A stretch of DNA of 37,449 bases from CAYJIL01 sp964370235 (GTDB lineage Bacteria; Bacteroidota; Bacteroidia; Bacteroidales; Rikenellaceae), in assembly GCA_964370235.1 (NCBI GenBank), contig CAYJIL010000009.1:1-37449 (forward strand), written 5' to 3'. Positions within the stretch are counted from its first letter, which is position 1. Every line of letters starts with the position of its first letter. The position numbers were made by a program, and so were the translations under genes. Shown piece after piece: positions 7,752-15,291 of this stretch. The notes under the pieces were generated by a model. That model did not search any database. It saw only the letters and a list, made by a program, of their open reading frames with translations, and was not told the DNA's origin.

Positions 7752-8885
7752 ATGTTTACTTTGATATTCTCATCTTTGGCTCTTGTTGCAGTACTATACG
7801 TAATTTTTCGTTTAATAGTACCCATTAAACTACCTCGTCCTTGGCAGTTAGTGGCAATTATTGTGGCTGTGCTTGTGTGTTCTTCGCCAGCGGTTTTTAT
7901 GAATGTAAGGTACATAAAAGCAGAGTGGGCCGATGTCTTAATCCCCATATCTAGCATTGGTGTTGCTGTTGCATCGTTTTTGTTTACCTACACAATCATA
8001 AAAGATTTGGTGTTGCTGTTTGGCTTTATAGTTAAAAAACTAAATAAAAGTAAAACAAGTGCACCACCAACAAGGGGGCTTTATAGTGCATACTTTGTTG
8101 TTGCTGCAACTATAATATCTACTGTTTTTGGTTATGTAAGATCGCAAAACCCAGTAGTGACACAGCTCTCGATAAAAGTAGATTCGCTACCAAGTGAGTT
8201 GGTTGGTTTGCGCATTATCCAAATATCAGACCTTCACATTACCAACTACACTACCGACAAGTGGATGGCAAAAGTGGTAGATGAGGTTAACTCGCTAAGG
8301 GGTGATTTGGTAGTTGTAACGGGCGACTTGAGCGATTTGAGGCTCCCCGATACCAACAATAAACTTGCACCTTTGTCGCAGCTAAAAGCCAAATATGGTA
8401 GCTATTTTGTGACAGGTAATCACGCCTACTATGGTGGACAGTCTCGTGAGTTGGTGGTAAAAATCGAGAATTTGTTTGTGACCTGCCTCGACAATAATAG
8501 CGTAATTATTCCACATAATGGCAAGAATATTTTGCTAGGCGGAGTAATCGACAACCAAGCCAGAGCATTTGGGCAAGCCGACCCTAACTTCGAAATGGCT
8601 ATTTGGGGCGATTCTGTTGCCGACCTCTCTATTCTGCTTGCACACCAGCCACATAATATAACCGAGGCTAGCAAAGTGGGTTTCGATATTCAGTTATCGG
8701 GTCACACCCACAATGGTCAGTTTTTCCCTTGGAACTTTATAGTTGGTGCAGTGCAGGAGTATAGCAAAGGTTACTACAAAGTTGGTAACACCCACCTATA
8801 CGTAAATCAGGGCACTGGATATTGGGGCATTCCAATGAAACTAGGTAGCACGCCCGAGATAACCGAAATAACGCTAACAAATTAA
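7752..8885 (+). CDS. Membrane-anchored calcineurin-like metallophosphoesterase (YaeI-like)
   Basis: The first ~130 residues hold about four hydrophobic segments (near 3-23, 33-50, 62-92 and 113-130). A C-terminal metallophosphoesterase domain follows with all its metal motifs: D160-x-H162 in QISDLHI, D192 in GDLSD, N223-H224 in GNH, and a late SGHTHNGQFFP. This layout matches the Bacteroidetes proteins related to YaeI-type phosphodiesterases acting on membrane phospholipid or UDP-sugar-lipid substrates; the real substrate is not known. The ATG lies one base after the tmk stop, so translation is coupled. It is the last gene of the suf transcript unless an internal promoter exists. A perfect hairpin follows. 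Confidence 0.9.
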   Translation: MFTLIFSSLALVAVLYVIFRLIVPIKLPRPWQLVAIIVAVLVCSSPAVFMNVRYIKAEWADVLIPISSIGVAVASFLFTYTIIKDLVLLFGFIVKKLNKSKTSAPPTRGLYSAYFVVAATIISTVFGYVRSQNPVVTQLSIKVDSLPSELVGLRIIQISDLHITNYTTDKWMAKVVDEVNSLRGDLVVVTGDLSDLRLPDTNNKLAPLSQLKAKYGSYFVTGNHAYYGGQSRELVVKIENLFVTCLDNNSVIIPHNGKNILLGGVIDNQARAFGQADPNFEMAIWGDSVADLSILLAHQPHNITEASKVGFDIQLSGHTHNGQFFPWNFIVGAVQEYSKGYYKVGNTHLYVNQGTGYWGIPMKLGSTPEITEITLTN

Positions 8886-8955
8886 CAGTGTACTAGCTAG
8901 TTTGGTAATAAATATGCTGAAATAATTAGTTATCTATATGAAAATAGATTAATTT

Positions 8956-8999
8956 AAGGTAGCTTTGTTGTGTTTATATACAACAAAGCTACCTTTTTT
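8956..8999 (+). terminator. Perfect 16-bp hairpin with T-run after the suf-tmk operon
   Basis: AAGGTAGCTTTGTTGT (8956-8971) pairs with 8980-8995 around an 8-base loop and is followed by T residues. It is a good intrinsic terminator for the upstream operon. The same segment also holds promoter-like elements for the sulfatase gene (TTG at 8968-8970, TACCTTTT at 8990-8997). Confidence 0.8.
8968..8997 (+). promoter_or_regulatory. Possible sulfatase promoter lying inside the hairpin
   Basis: TTG at 8968-8970, a 19-base spacer and TACCTTTT at 8990-8997 fit a relaxed Bacteroidetes promoter and would give a leader of under 20 bases. No other promoter-like pair lies between the hairpin and the ATG at 9020. 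Confidence 0.35.
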
Positions 9000-9019
9000 A
9001 TTGAACAACATAATACAAT

Positions 9020-10513
9020 ATGACACCAAACTATCTAAAACACCCGAAGTTAAATTTAATGATGCTTGCCACAGTTTGTGGCGTTAATGTAGCCAATGCC
9101 CAAAATTCTGTTGACAAACCAAACGTTATACTCATAATGTGCGACGACCTTGGTTGGGGCGATGTAGGTTTTAACGGTAACAAAGTAATTAAGACACCCC
9201 ACCTAGATAGAATGGCGGCGGATGGTTTGCAGCTCAATCGTTTTTATTCTGCTTGTGCTGTAAGTTCTCCAACTAGGTTTAGCTGCTTGACGGGGCGCAA
9301 CCCGTTTCGTAGCGGGATTTTTGGTGCTAACGAAGGCATACTTCGTCCCGAAGAGATTACTATTACCGAGCTATTAAAAGATGAGGGATATAAAACGGGA
9401 CACTTTGGCAAATGGCATTTAGGGACACTTACCCACACCCAAAGCGATGCAAATCGTGCAAGAGTAGGTAATATAAAGGAGTATAATCCACCTAGCCAGC
9501 ACGGATATGATGTGGCATTTGTAACCGAAAGCAAAGTACCAACATGGGATCCAATGAAAGCTCCTGCAATTGAAAATGTACCAGCAACAGGTTGGAACTA
9601 CATAAAAGAGGGCGAAGCATCCAAACCATATGGGACATATTATTGGGATATCGATGGTAACATGGTAACCGACAACCTAGGAGGGGATAATTCACGAGTA
9701 ATAATGGATAGGGTTATTCCATTCATTGACGATAGTGACGAAAATCCGTTCTTTGCAGTAGTGTGGTTTCACACTCCCCACAAGCCATGTGTGGCAGGGC
9801 CCGAACATGCTGCTATGTATGAGCAATATAGTGAAGATTTTAAAAACTATGCAGGATGTGTTACGGCTATGGACGAGCAGATTGGTAGGCTTAGGAGTTT
9901 TCTCAAGGAGAAAGGCCTAGACGAAAACACCATGATATGGTTTTGTAGCGATAATGGCCCCGAGAACTGTGCCGAAAATGGCGGAGGAGTTACGGGTGGT
10001 TTCAAAGGACGCAAAAGAAGTTTATATGAGGGAGGAGTGCGAGTTCCTTCGCTTGTTGTGTGGCCAGCTGTTGTAAAACAAGGGCGCAAGAGCGATTTCC
10101 CGTCTGTTACAAACGACTATCTTCCGACAATAGCATCGGCGGTTGGTATTGCCAGCGAGAATTTAAAGTACAAAATAGATGGTATTAATCTAATGCCGCT
10201 ACTAGAGGGGAATGTGAAAAAGCGTGACAAGGCAATAGTGTTGATTAATGCTGGGCAGGCAACCTATACCGATAACGACTATAAACTATATATTAAAAAC
10301 GAAATACAAGAGCTTTATAACATTAAGAAAGACCCGTTTGAGCAAAACCCAATAACCGACCCTGCAATGCTAAACGACTATATCACAAAGCTAAAGAGTG
10401 AGATAGGCGACTATGAGCGTAGCTTCAAGGGCGAAGAGTATGGAACCGAATCATACACCAGAATGGGGCAAAACTGGGAACAGCAATCAAAAGTAGATTA
10501 CTTGTCTGAGTAG
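9020..10513 (+). CDS. Secreted Ser-type sulfatase (S1 family)
   Basis: The 497-residue protein begins with a signal peptide ending ANA/QNS (about residue 27). The alkaline-phosphatase-fold sulfatase domain shows the metal pair D42-D43 (IMCDDLGWGD), and the sulfatase signature SSPTRFSCLTGR begins at Ser82, the residue expected to become formylglycine. A second metal site (CSDNGPE) and the GGVRVPS stretch follow. Ser at the catalytic position means activation by a radical-SAM anaerobic sulfatase-maturating enzyme, which is not in this window. Sulfate-ester removal from mucin or glycosaminoglycan sugars is the likely role; the exact sugar and position cannot be read from sequence. It faces the second sulfatase gene tail to tail. 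Confidence 0.93.
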   Translation: MTPNYLKHPKLNLMMLATVCGVNVANAQNSVDKPNVILIMCDDLGWGDVGFNGNKVIKTPHLDRMAADGLQLNRFYSACAVSSPTRFSCLTGRNPFRSGIFGANEGILRPEEITITELLKDEGYKTGHFGKWHLGTLTHTQSDANRARVGNIKEYNPPSQHGYDVAFVTESKVPTWDPMKAPAIENVPATGWNYIKEGEASKPYGTYYWDIDGNMVTDNLGGDNSRVIMDRVIPFIDDSDENPFFAVVWFHTPHKPCVAGPEHAAMYEQYSEDFKNYAGCVTAMDEQIGRLRSFLKEKGLDENTMIWFCSDNGPENCAENGGGVTGGFKGRKRSLYEGGVRVPSLVVWPAVVKQGRKSDFPSVTNDYLPTIASAVGIASENLKYKIDGINLMPLLEGNVKKRDKAIVLINAGQATYTDNDYKLYIKNEIQELYNIKKDPFEQNPITDPAMLNDYITKLKSEIGDYERSFKGEEYGTESYTRMGQNWEQQSKVDYLSE

Positions 10514-10568
10514 TTATTGACTAGCAAACCAAAGTTGGCTTGGCGTTGTACAAATATGTGCAATAGTA

Positions 10569-10610
10569 ATAGGCTACTACAAATCTTCACAGCGATTTGT
10601 AGTAGCCTAT
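10569..10610. terminator. 17-bp hairpin between convergent sulfatase genes
   Basis: ATAGGCTACTACAAATC (10569-10585) pairs perfectly with 10594-10610 around an 8-base loop. No clear T-run flanks it on either side. Its place between two convergent genes suggests a bidirectional terminator or 3' end stabiliser. Confidence 0.65.
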
Positions 10611-10648
10611 ATTATATCACCCGATAGACTAAGCTATTGAATAGTGGC

Positions 10649-12184
10649 TTAATCTATTTTAATACTCTGCATGTATGCATCAAGTGGCCAAGGAGTAGGT
10701 ATGCGCTCGGGTAGCTGTATCGAGTTTATTGCACAGTTTCCACGCATATGATCATCGAGGTAATGCACTAGCTTTTGGGCACGCTTTGTTTCTACCTCGA
10801 ATAGATTGTTATTTTCGCCTATATCTTCGTTTAGATTGTATAGTTCGAAACGTTGATCGGCATGAAAGTAAATTAGTTTCCAGCCTTGCTTGATTATAGC
10901 CGAAGCAGGGCTTACTCCGCCATCGGCAAAATCGGGGCCATTAAAAATTCGCCCTTCAAAACGGTAGGGCGTGTAAAAGAACATAGAACGATTCTCGATA
11001 TCTTTTGGTATTTTATTACCACTAAGTACTGGTACAAGGTTTTTCCCGTCTATGGTGTGTTGACTCGGAGCCTCGATGTTGGCTACTGCAAGAGTGGTAG
11101 CATATAAGTCTTCGATAATCACTGGAGCATCGCTCACTGCACCCTCTTCGAACTTACCTTTCCACCTAATTACGGCTGGTACACGTATGCCACCCTCGTA
11201 TATCGAAGCCTTACCACTTCGGGCAGGGTAGTTAAAGTCATAGTCGCCATAGAGGCTTTTCTTCCCTCTCCATAGCACTCTACCACCGTTGTCGGAGTAG
11301 AAGATAAGCAGCGTATTATCATCGATATTGAGTTTTTCTAGTGTCTCCATTATCTGCCCCATACTGGCATCCATCCCAGTAATCATGCTGCCATACATTG
11401 CTTCGTCCTTACTTTCGCCCGGCTCGGTTTTATAGTGATGCATATATTTATCGTCGCCCTGAATTGGTGTATGAACTGCAAAATGTGCTAGATATAGAAA
11501 GAATGGCTGGTTGTCCTTTACAGCACTATTTATCTCTTCAATTGCTCTAAGGGTGAGTGCCTCGGTCAAATATTTGTCGCTACCATAATACTCCTCTAAG
11601 CCCACCATAACGTTACGCCCATGCTTTTTGGTTATGTTGGGATGGGTGTAGTCGTCTTTGGGGTAAAAGCTACCCGGCTGTCCGTGTTGCGAACCTGCAA
11701 TATTAACATCAAAACCCAAATCATATGGGCTTGGCACATCGCTTTTATATTCGCTAAGGTGGAACTTACCACAGTGTATGGTTTTGTAGCCACTATTTTT
11801 GAATAGCTTTGGTAGTGCAGGGCGAGGGTCAAAAACCCTACCCGGTTCAATAAGTAGTGTTGAATCACTATTCACAGTTGGTTCGTAGTCGCCCGAAACA
11901 CCATTACGAGCGCTATTTTGTCCCGACATTAAAGATGCTCTCGATGGAACACTCAATGCCTGAGCATGTGCGTTAGTGAGCATGACTCCCTCTTGTGCAA
12001 GGCGCTCTAGGTTTGGCGTTACATATCGGTGGTTGTATTTTGTCATTTCGCCAGCCATTGGTAGCGATGTGTCATTCCACCCCAAATCATCTACCAAAAA
12101 GATAATGACATTTGGTCTCTCGCTTGCTAGTAAGGCTGTTGCACTAGCACCTAATAAAACGGTTGTGGTTAAAAATTTCTTCAT
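10649..12184 (-). CDS. Secreted Ser-type sulfatase (S1 family)
   Basis: The 511-residue protein has a signal peptide (MKKFLTTTVLLGASATALLA, cleavage near residue 20-21). The sulfatase fold shows D32-D33 (FLVDDLGWND), the signature SVPSRASLMSGQ starting at Ser78 (the predicted formylglycine precursor), HTPIQGDDKY in the middle, the metal site YSDNGG and EGGIRVPAVIRW. It is clearly not a recent duplicate of the first sulfatase: it has a long insertion between the DD motif and the signature region and little shared sequence outside motifs. It needs the same anSME activation. The substrate is unknown. The leader region before its ATG is about 220 bases and includes an 8-bp hairpin. Confidence 0.93.
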   Translation of the reverse strand: MKKFLTTTVLLGASATALLASERPNVIIFLVDDLGWNDTSLPMAGEMTKYNHRYVTPNLERLAQEGVMLTNAHAQALSVPSRASLMSGQNSARNGVSGDYEPTVNSDSTLLIEPGRVFDPRPALPKLFKNSGYKTIHCGKFHLSEYKSDVPSPYDLGFDVNIAGSQHGQPGSFYPKDDYTHPNITKKHGRNVMVGLEEYYGSDKYLTEALTLRAIEEINSAVKDNQPFFLYLAHFAVHTPIQGDDKYMHHYKTEPGESKDEAMYGSMITGMDASMGQIMETLEKLNIDDNTLLIFYSDNGGRVLWRGKKSLYGDYDFNYPARSGKASIYEGGIRVPAVIRWKGKFEEGAVSDAPVIIEDLYATTLAVANIEAPSQHTIDGKNLVPVLSGNKIPKDIENRSMFFYTPYRFEGRIFNGPDFADGGVSPASAIIKQGWKLIYFHADQRFELYNLNEDIGENNNLFEVETKRAQKLVHYLDDHMRGNCAINSIQLPERIPTPWPLDAYMQSIKID

Positions 12185-12317
12185 GTATGGCTTGTTATTT
12201 AAATTTGGTATAAGAGTAGTTAAATTTTATAATGTATTTCAATATATCTAACGTTTGATTTGCAAAATATTCACCCTATGGGCACTATTGCAGGTAGGCT
12301 AGTCTGTATATTCTTTA

Positions 12318-12339
12318 GCTCACTTTTGCCGAAGTGAGC
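12318..12339. repeat. 8-bp hairpin in the leader region of the second sulfatase
   Basis: GCTCACTT (12318-12325) and AAGTGAGC (12332-12339) enclose a 6-base loop, about 135 bases before the sulfatase start. Just upstream on the minus strand lie two overlapping -7-like elements, TATTTTTG (12349-12356) and TAAATTTG (12357-12364), with no good -33 partner. If they are used, the hairpin falls in the 5' leader. Confidence 0.45.
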
Positions 12340-12407
12340 GTAGGTTAACAAAAATACAAATTTATTCTAGTTTTAGCATAATGTTCTTATGTTTTATGCT
12401 ATTATAT

Positions 12408-12447
12408 ACAATAGGGTGTCTCGAATCAAATCGAAACACCCTATTGT
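12408..12447 (-). terminator. Hairpin terminator after msrA, arm shared with another terminator
   Basis: A 17-base arm (12408-12424) pairs with 12431-12447 with one mismatch and a 6-base loop, 21 bases after the msrA stop. The arm AATAGGGTGTCTCGA recurs exactly in the terminator at 21809-21844. The T-run on the minus strand is poor (TATATAATAG). Confidence 0.65.
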
Positions 12448-12468
12448 GTTGGTATTTATAAGTTAAAT

Positions 12469-13047
12469 CTAAAATCTTTTTGTATAAAAATGACAGTATG
12501 GCTGGGTACCTTTCTTTTCGTAGTAATCTTGGTGGTAGCCCTCGGCATTATAAAACGTTGTAGCCTCTATTAGCTTTGTTGCAACCTTATAACCCTTTTC
12601 TTCGAGTTGGTTTATAAGCTCCTGTGCATCCTCTTTTTGGCTATCGCTATTATAGAATATTGCCGATAGGTATTGCGAACCAAGGTCGGGGCCTTGGCCA
12701 TCTGTTTGCTCGGGATCGTGTATCTCGAAGAATAATTTTGTTAGTGTTTGATAGTCCACCTTTTGTGGATCATACGTCACCTTTACTGCCTCGTAGTGGC
12801 CAGTGGTTTTTGAACATACTTGTTCGTATGTTGGGTTGTCGACCGTGCCACCAATATAGCCCGATACAACACTCTCTACTCCTTTTTGGCTCTGCATAAG
12901 GTGTTCGACACCCCAAAAACATCCGCCTGCAAATATTGCTTCGGCCAACTGTGGCTTGCTTGTTTCTCTATCCATTTTTCCTCGTTTTTGTCCTATGCAG
13001 GAGCTAGTTGCAATAACTAGCAACACTGCCAATACTAAATATTTCAT
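12469..13047 (-). CDS. msrA: Peptide methionine sulfoxide reductase MsrA, probable lipoprotein
   Basis: The ATG at 13047 is preferred to an in-frame TTG two codons upstream; it gives 192 residues. A hydrophobic N-terminus ends in VIATSSC with Cys17, a plausible though not ideal lipobox, so the enzyme is probably exported and lipid-anchored. The MsrA domain has the catalytic motif GGCFWGVEHL with Cys43, the GYIGGTVDNPTYEQVCSKTTGHYEAVKVTYDP region and the ending HFYTKRF. It reduces methionine-S-sulfoxide in proteins, here likely in the cell envelope. No MsrB domain is fused. A strong -7 element sits directly against the start codon (see findings). Confidence 0.93.
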   Translation of the reverse strand: MKYLVLAVLLVIATSSCIGQKRGKMDRETSKPQLAEAIFAGGCFWGVEHLMQSQKGVESVVSGYIGGTVDNPTYEQVCSKTTGHYEAVKVTYDPQKVDYQTLTKLFFEIHDPEQTDGQGPDLGSQYLSAIFYNSDSQKEDAQELINQLEEKGYKVATKLIEATTFYNAEGYHQDYYEKKGTQPYCHFYTKRF

Positions 13048-13050
13048 AAG

Positions 13051-13081
13051 CAAAGTTATAATTTAATTTCTTATTTAAAAC
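13051..13081 (-). promoter_or_regulatory. Predicted msrA promoter abutting the start codon
   Basis: On the minus strand TAACTTTG (13051-13058) is a consensus -7 box with a T-rich -33 candidate at about 13078-13081. Only three bases separate it from the ATG at 13047, so transcription would begin at or within the start codon. Confidence 0.5.
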
Positions 13082-13210
13082 GTTGCCCACTATTAATTTA
13101 TTCTATCTAATTAATGGTGGGGGCTATTGATTTTGTGAATGCAAATATTGAATCTGTTAAGTAAATGTGAGTAATAGTAAGAAAGTGTAGGTAAATAGTA
13201 ATATTATTTA

Positions 13211-13241
13211 TTTAATCTTTAATTGTAATGTGCTATTTTTG
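13211..13241 (+). promoter_or_regulatory. Predicted promoter of the six-hairpin glycosidase gene
   Basis: TTTA (13211-13214), a 19-base spacer and TATTTTTG (13234-13241) form a good Bacteroidetes promoter. It places transcription start near 13248, which rules out the ATG at 13230 and supports the ATG at 13278. Confidence 0.65.
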
Positions 13242-13277
13242 TGGTCTATTATAAACAATCAATTAAATAATTTGAAA

Positions 13278-14582
13278 ATGTATAAGAGTATTTTATTATC
13301 AGCTTTACTATCTGCTCCATTAATTGCTAGTGCACAGTGTGGTAAAGGTTGTTGCAAGAAAAAGGTCGATATGCCTACATTAATGCACAAGGTAGATTCG
13401 ATGGCTCACAGAGTAGTGGCAACAGGTTTTAATGCTGGTGATGGTTATGGCGAAGTGTGGATTCGTGACTACAACACATTCATTGAGCTAAGTATGGATG
13501 TTATGAGTGACGAGGCTATTCGCACCAACCTTAATACTTTCTTCCATTTTCAAGGGCCCGAGGGCGACATAGTAGATGGTTTCTTGCCAATTGAGAAAGC
13601 CCAGCTAAATGTTCCCGGAGGTTATGACTATCGCCATAGCGCAACAGACAAAAAGCACGTAGCAAACAAAAATACGGTTGAGACCGATCACGAAACTTCG
13701 CTAGTTCAGGCAGTATATCGCTATGTAACAAAAAGCGGTAATAAATCCTACCTAAAAGAAAAAGTGGCAGGAAAGAGCGTTCTCGATAGGCTAGAGTGGT
13801 CGCTTGATTGGCTGTATGAGCACAAGTATAACAGCCAATATGGGCTAATTATTGGTGCTACTACGGCAGACTGGGGCGATGTTCAGCCCGAGCACCCTTG
13901 GGGAGTAGTGATTGACGAAGACTCTCACATGGCAATCGATATATATGATAATGCAATGTTGATAATCGCTATCAATAACTTTATCGAACTAGCTGACGAC
14001 AAAAAAATGACAGCTAAATGGGCTCCCAAGGCTCAGGAGCTAAAGGATAATATCCGCAAGCATTTGTGGGATGCAAAGAACCAAAAGTTTATTCCACACA
14101 TATATTTGGATGGTTCGCCATTCCCCGATACTTTTGACGAGAACGAGATCTACTACCATGGTGGTACGGCAGTTGCTATTCAGGCAGGTGTCCTAACTCC
14201 ACAAGAGGTGAGGGTATCATACGAAAAGATGGTTGAGAACGTTAAAAAAGCGCATGCTCAAACAATTGGTCTAACTATGTATCCAACATATCCTGCTGGT
14301 TATTACGAGAATAAGGGTATGTATCCATATGGTTACCAAAATGGTGGTGACTGGACATGGTTTGGTGCTCGCATGATTAACGGTATGCTCAAGTACGATA
14401 TGGCAAAGGAGGCTGCACGTGAGCTTCGCCCAATGCTAGAGCGTATAATCGATAATAACGGTTTTTATGAGTGGTACACTCCAGCTGGTGAGCCAATGGG
14501 TTCGGGTACTTTCCGTGGTGAGGCAGGTGTGTTATACTCGGCAATAAATGAATTAAAGGCGTGGGAAGAGCGCAATAAATAG
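13278..14582 (+). CDS. Secreted (alpha/alpha)6-barrel glycoside hydrolase, family uncertain
   Basis: The start at 13278 gives a clean signal peptide (MYKSILLSALLSAPLIASA) and sits behind a predicted promoter; the frame continues upstream to 13230, but that ATG overlaps the promoter. The mature 434-residue protein begins with an unusual QCGKGCCKKK cluster. A six-hairpin glycosidase-like domain follows, with EVWIRDYNTFIE (near residue 60), TTADWGDVQPEHPWG, DSHMAIDIYDNAMLI, NGGDWTWFGARMI and a closing FRGEAGVLYSAI. The pattern of WIRD, ADWGD and GGDWTW resembles glycogen-debranching, GH63 and related clan enzymes. I cannot assign a family or linkage. Acidic residues in the ADWGD and GEAG motifs are catalytic candidates. 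The gene stands alone, with hairpins on both sides. Confidence 0.75.
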   Translation: MYKSILLSALLSAPLIASAQCGKGCCKKKVDMPTLMHKVDSMAHRVVATGFNAGDGYGEVWIRDYNTFIELSMDVMSDEAIRTNLNTFFHFQGPEGDIVDGFLPIEKAQLNVPGGYDYRHSATDKKHVANKNTVETDHETSLVQAVYRYVTKSGNKSYLKEKVAGKSVLDRLEWSLDWLYEHKYNSQYGLIIGATTADWGDVQPEHPWGVVIDEDSHMAIDIYDNAMLIIAINNFIELADDKKMTAKWAPKAQELKDNIRKHLWDAKNQKFIPHIYLDGSPFPDTFDENEIYYHGGTAVAIQAGVLTPQEVRVSYEKMVENVKKAHAQTIGLTMYPTYPAGYYENKGMYPYGYQNGGDWTWFGARMINGMLKYDMAKEAARELRPMLERIIDNNGFYEWYTPAGEPMGSGTFRGEAGVLYSAINELKAWEERNK

Positions 14583-14628
14583 TCTACTCTTTTATTATAG
14601 AGGGGTTAGTGTTAGTTAATAGTGTGGT

Positions 14629-14662
14629 TAGAGCCTCGGGTCTGTTTTGATCCGAGGCTCTA
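14629..14662 (+). terminator. Hairpin after the six-hairpin glycosidase gene
   Basis: TAGAGCCTCGG (14629-14639) pairs with 14652-14662; the stem extends inward by three further pairs to a TGTTTT loop. No T-run follows. It lies 46 bases after the stop and is a likely transcript end. Confidence 0.55.
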
Positions 14663-14708
14663 CAATTAATATAGATCGGTTAAATGTAAATTGTACGCAG
14701 TACAAGCT

Positions 14709-14739
14709 ATTGCAACAACCAAATTTTAGTATATATTTG
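14709..14739 (+). promoter_or_regulatory. Predicted promoter of the DsrE-like gene
   Basis: ATTG (14709-14712), a 19-base spacer and TATATTTG (14732-14739) match the Bacteroidetes consensus. The leader to the ATG at 14769 would be about 23 bases. Confidence 0.7.
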
Positions 14740-14768
14740 CCTACGATTAACCAAAATAAAATAGTGAT

Positions 14769-15200
14769 ATGAAGAAATTATTGACAGGATTGGCAGCAAT
14801 GCTAATGAGTGTAGCAGTGGCTTTTGGGGCACAGAATCAAGAACAAGAACAACCAATTGACAACAGCGATAAGCTAGCAGTTATGTTTGTGAGTGATGAC
14901 CCAATGGTGGGTGAGCGAGTAGCGTTTATGTACACCGTGAATGCAAAGCGTCAAGGTTGGTTTGACGATGTAGTGTTTATTATTTGGGGGCCATCGGCTA
15001 AGCTAGTTGGCGAGAATATTAAAATGCAGGAGCAAGTTAAAGAGTTGATTAAAGCAGGGGTTAGAGTAGAAGCTTGCAAAGCGTGCTCCGATGCTTATGA
15101 GACATCGGACGAGCTGGTTGAAATAGGTGTCGATGTTAAGTATATGGGAAAACCATTGACACAGTACCTTAAATCGGACTATAAAGTCCTAACATTTTAG
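14769..15200 (+). CDS. Secreted DsrE/DsrF-like protein
   Basis: The 143-residue protein starts with a signal peptide (MKKLLTGLAAMLMSVAVAFG, cleavage near residue 20-21), then an acidic linker and a DsrE-fold domain: LAVMFVSDDPMVGERVAFMYTVNA, VVFIIWGPSAKLV, VEACKACSDAY and a C-terminal VKYMGKPLTQYLKSDYKVLTF. Cytoplasmic DsrE/TusD relatives relay sulfur on a conserved Cys; here two cysteines sit in EACKACSD, where many DsrE proteins have their Cys. Export to the periplasm makes classical tRNA thiolation unlikely, so the role is unknown. The gene appears monocistronic, with its own promoter and a very long terminator hairpin. Confidence 0.85.
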   Translation: MKKLLTGLAAMLMSVAVAFGAQNQEQEQPIDNSDKLAVMFVSDDPMVGERVAFMYTVNAKRQGWFDDVVFIIWGPSAKLVGENIKMQEQVKELIKAGVRVEACKACSDAYETSDELVEIGVDVKYMGKPLTQYLKSDYKVLTF

Positions 15201-15203
15201 CAA

Positions 15204-15276
15204 ATAAAAGACGGTAGTCACTCTTTACGCCTTAATTCACTTACTGTGAAGGTAAAGAGTGACTACCGTCTTTTAT
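15204..15276. terminator. Bidirectional terminator with perfect 25-bp stem
   Basis: The arm 15204-15228 pairs without mismatch with 15252-15276. The 23-base interior contains a small nested hairpin (TTCAC/GTGAA). A-runs and T-runs at the ends let it act on both strands between the convergent DsrE-like and TPM genes. Confidence 0.88.
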
Positions 15277-15291
15277 ATCAATTACAATAAA

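Noticed and set aside
13230..13277. Upstream ATG extension of the six-hairpin glycosidase
   Set aside because: The ATG lies inside a good -7 region and the extension would bury the signal peptide; 13278 is the better start.
13278..14582. Assignment of the six-hairpin enzyme to GH125
   Set aside because: The size and secreted context fit, but I cannot find the GH125 motifs; only the general (alpha/alpha)6 clan is supported.
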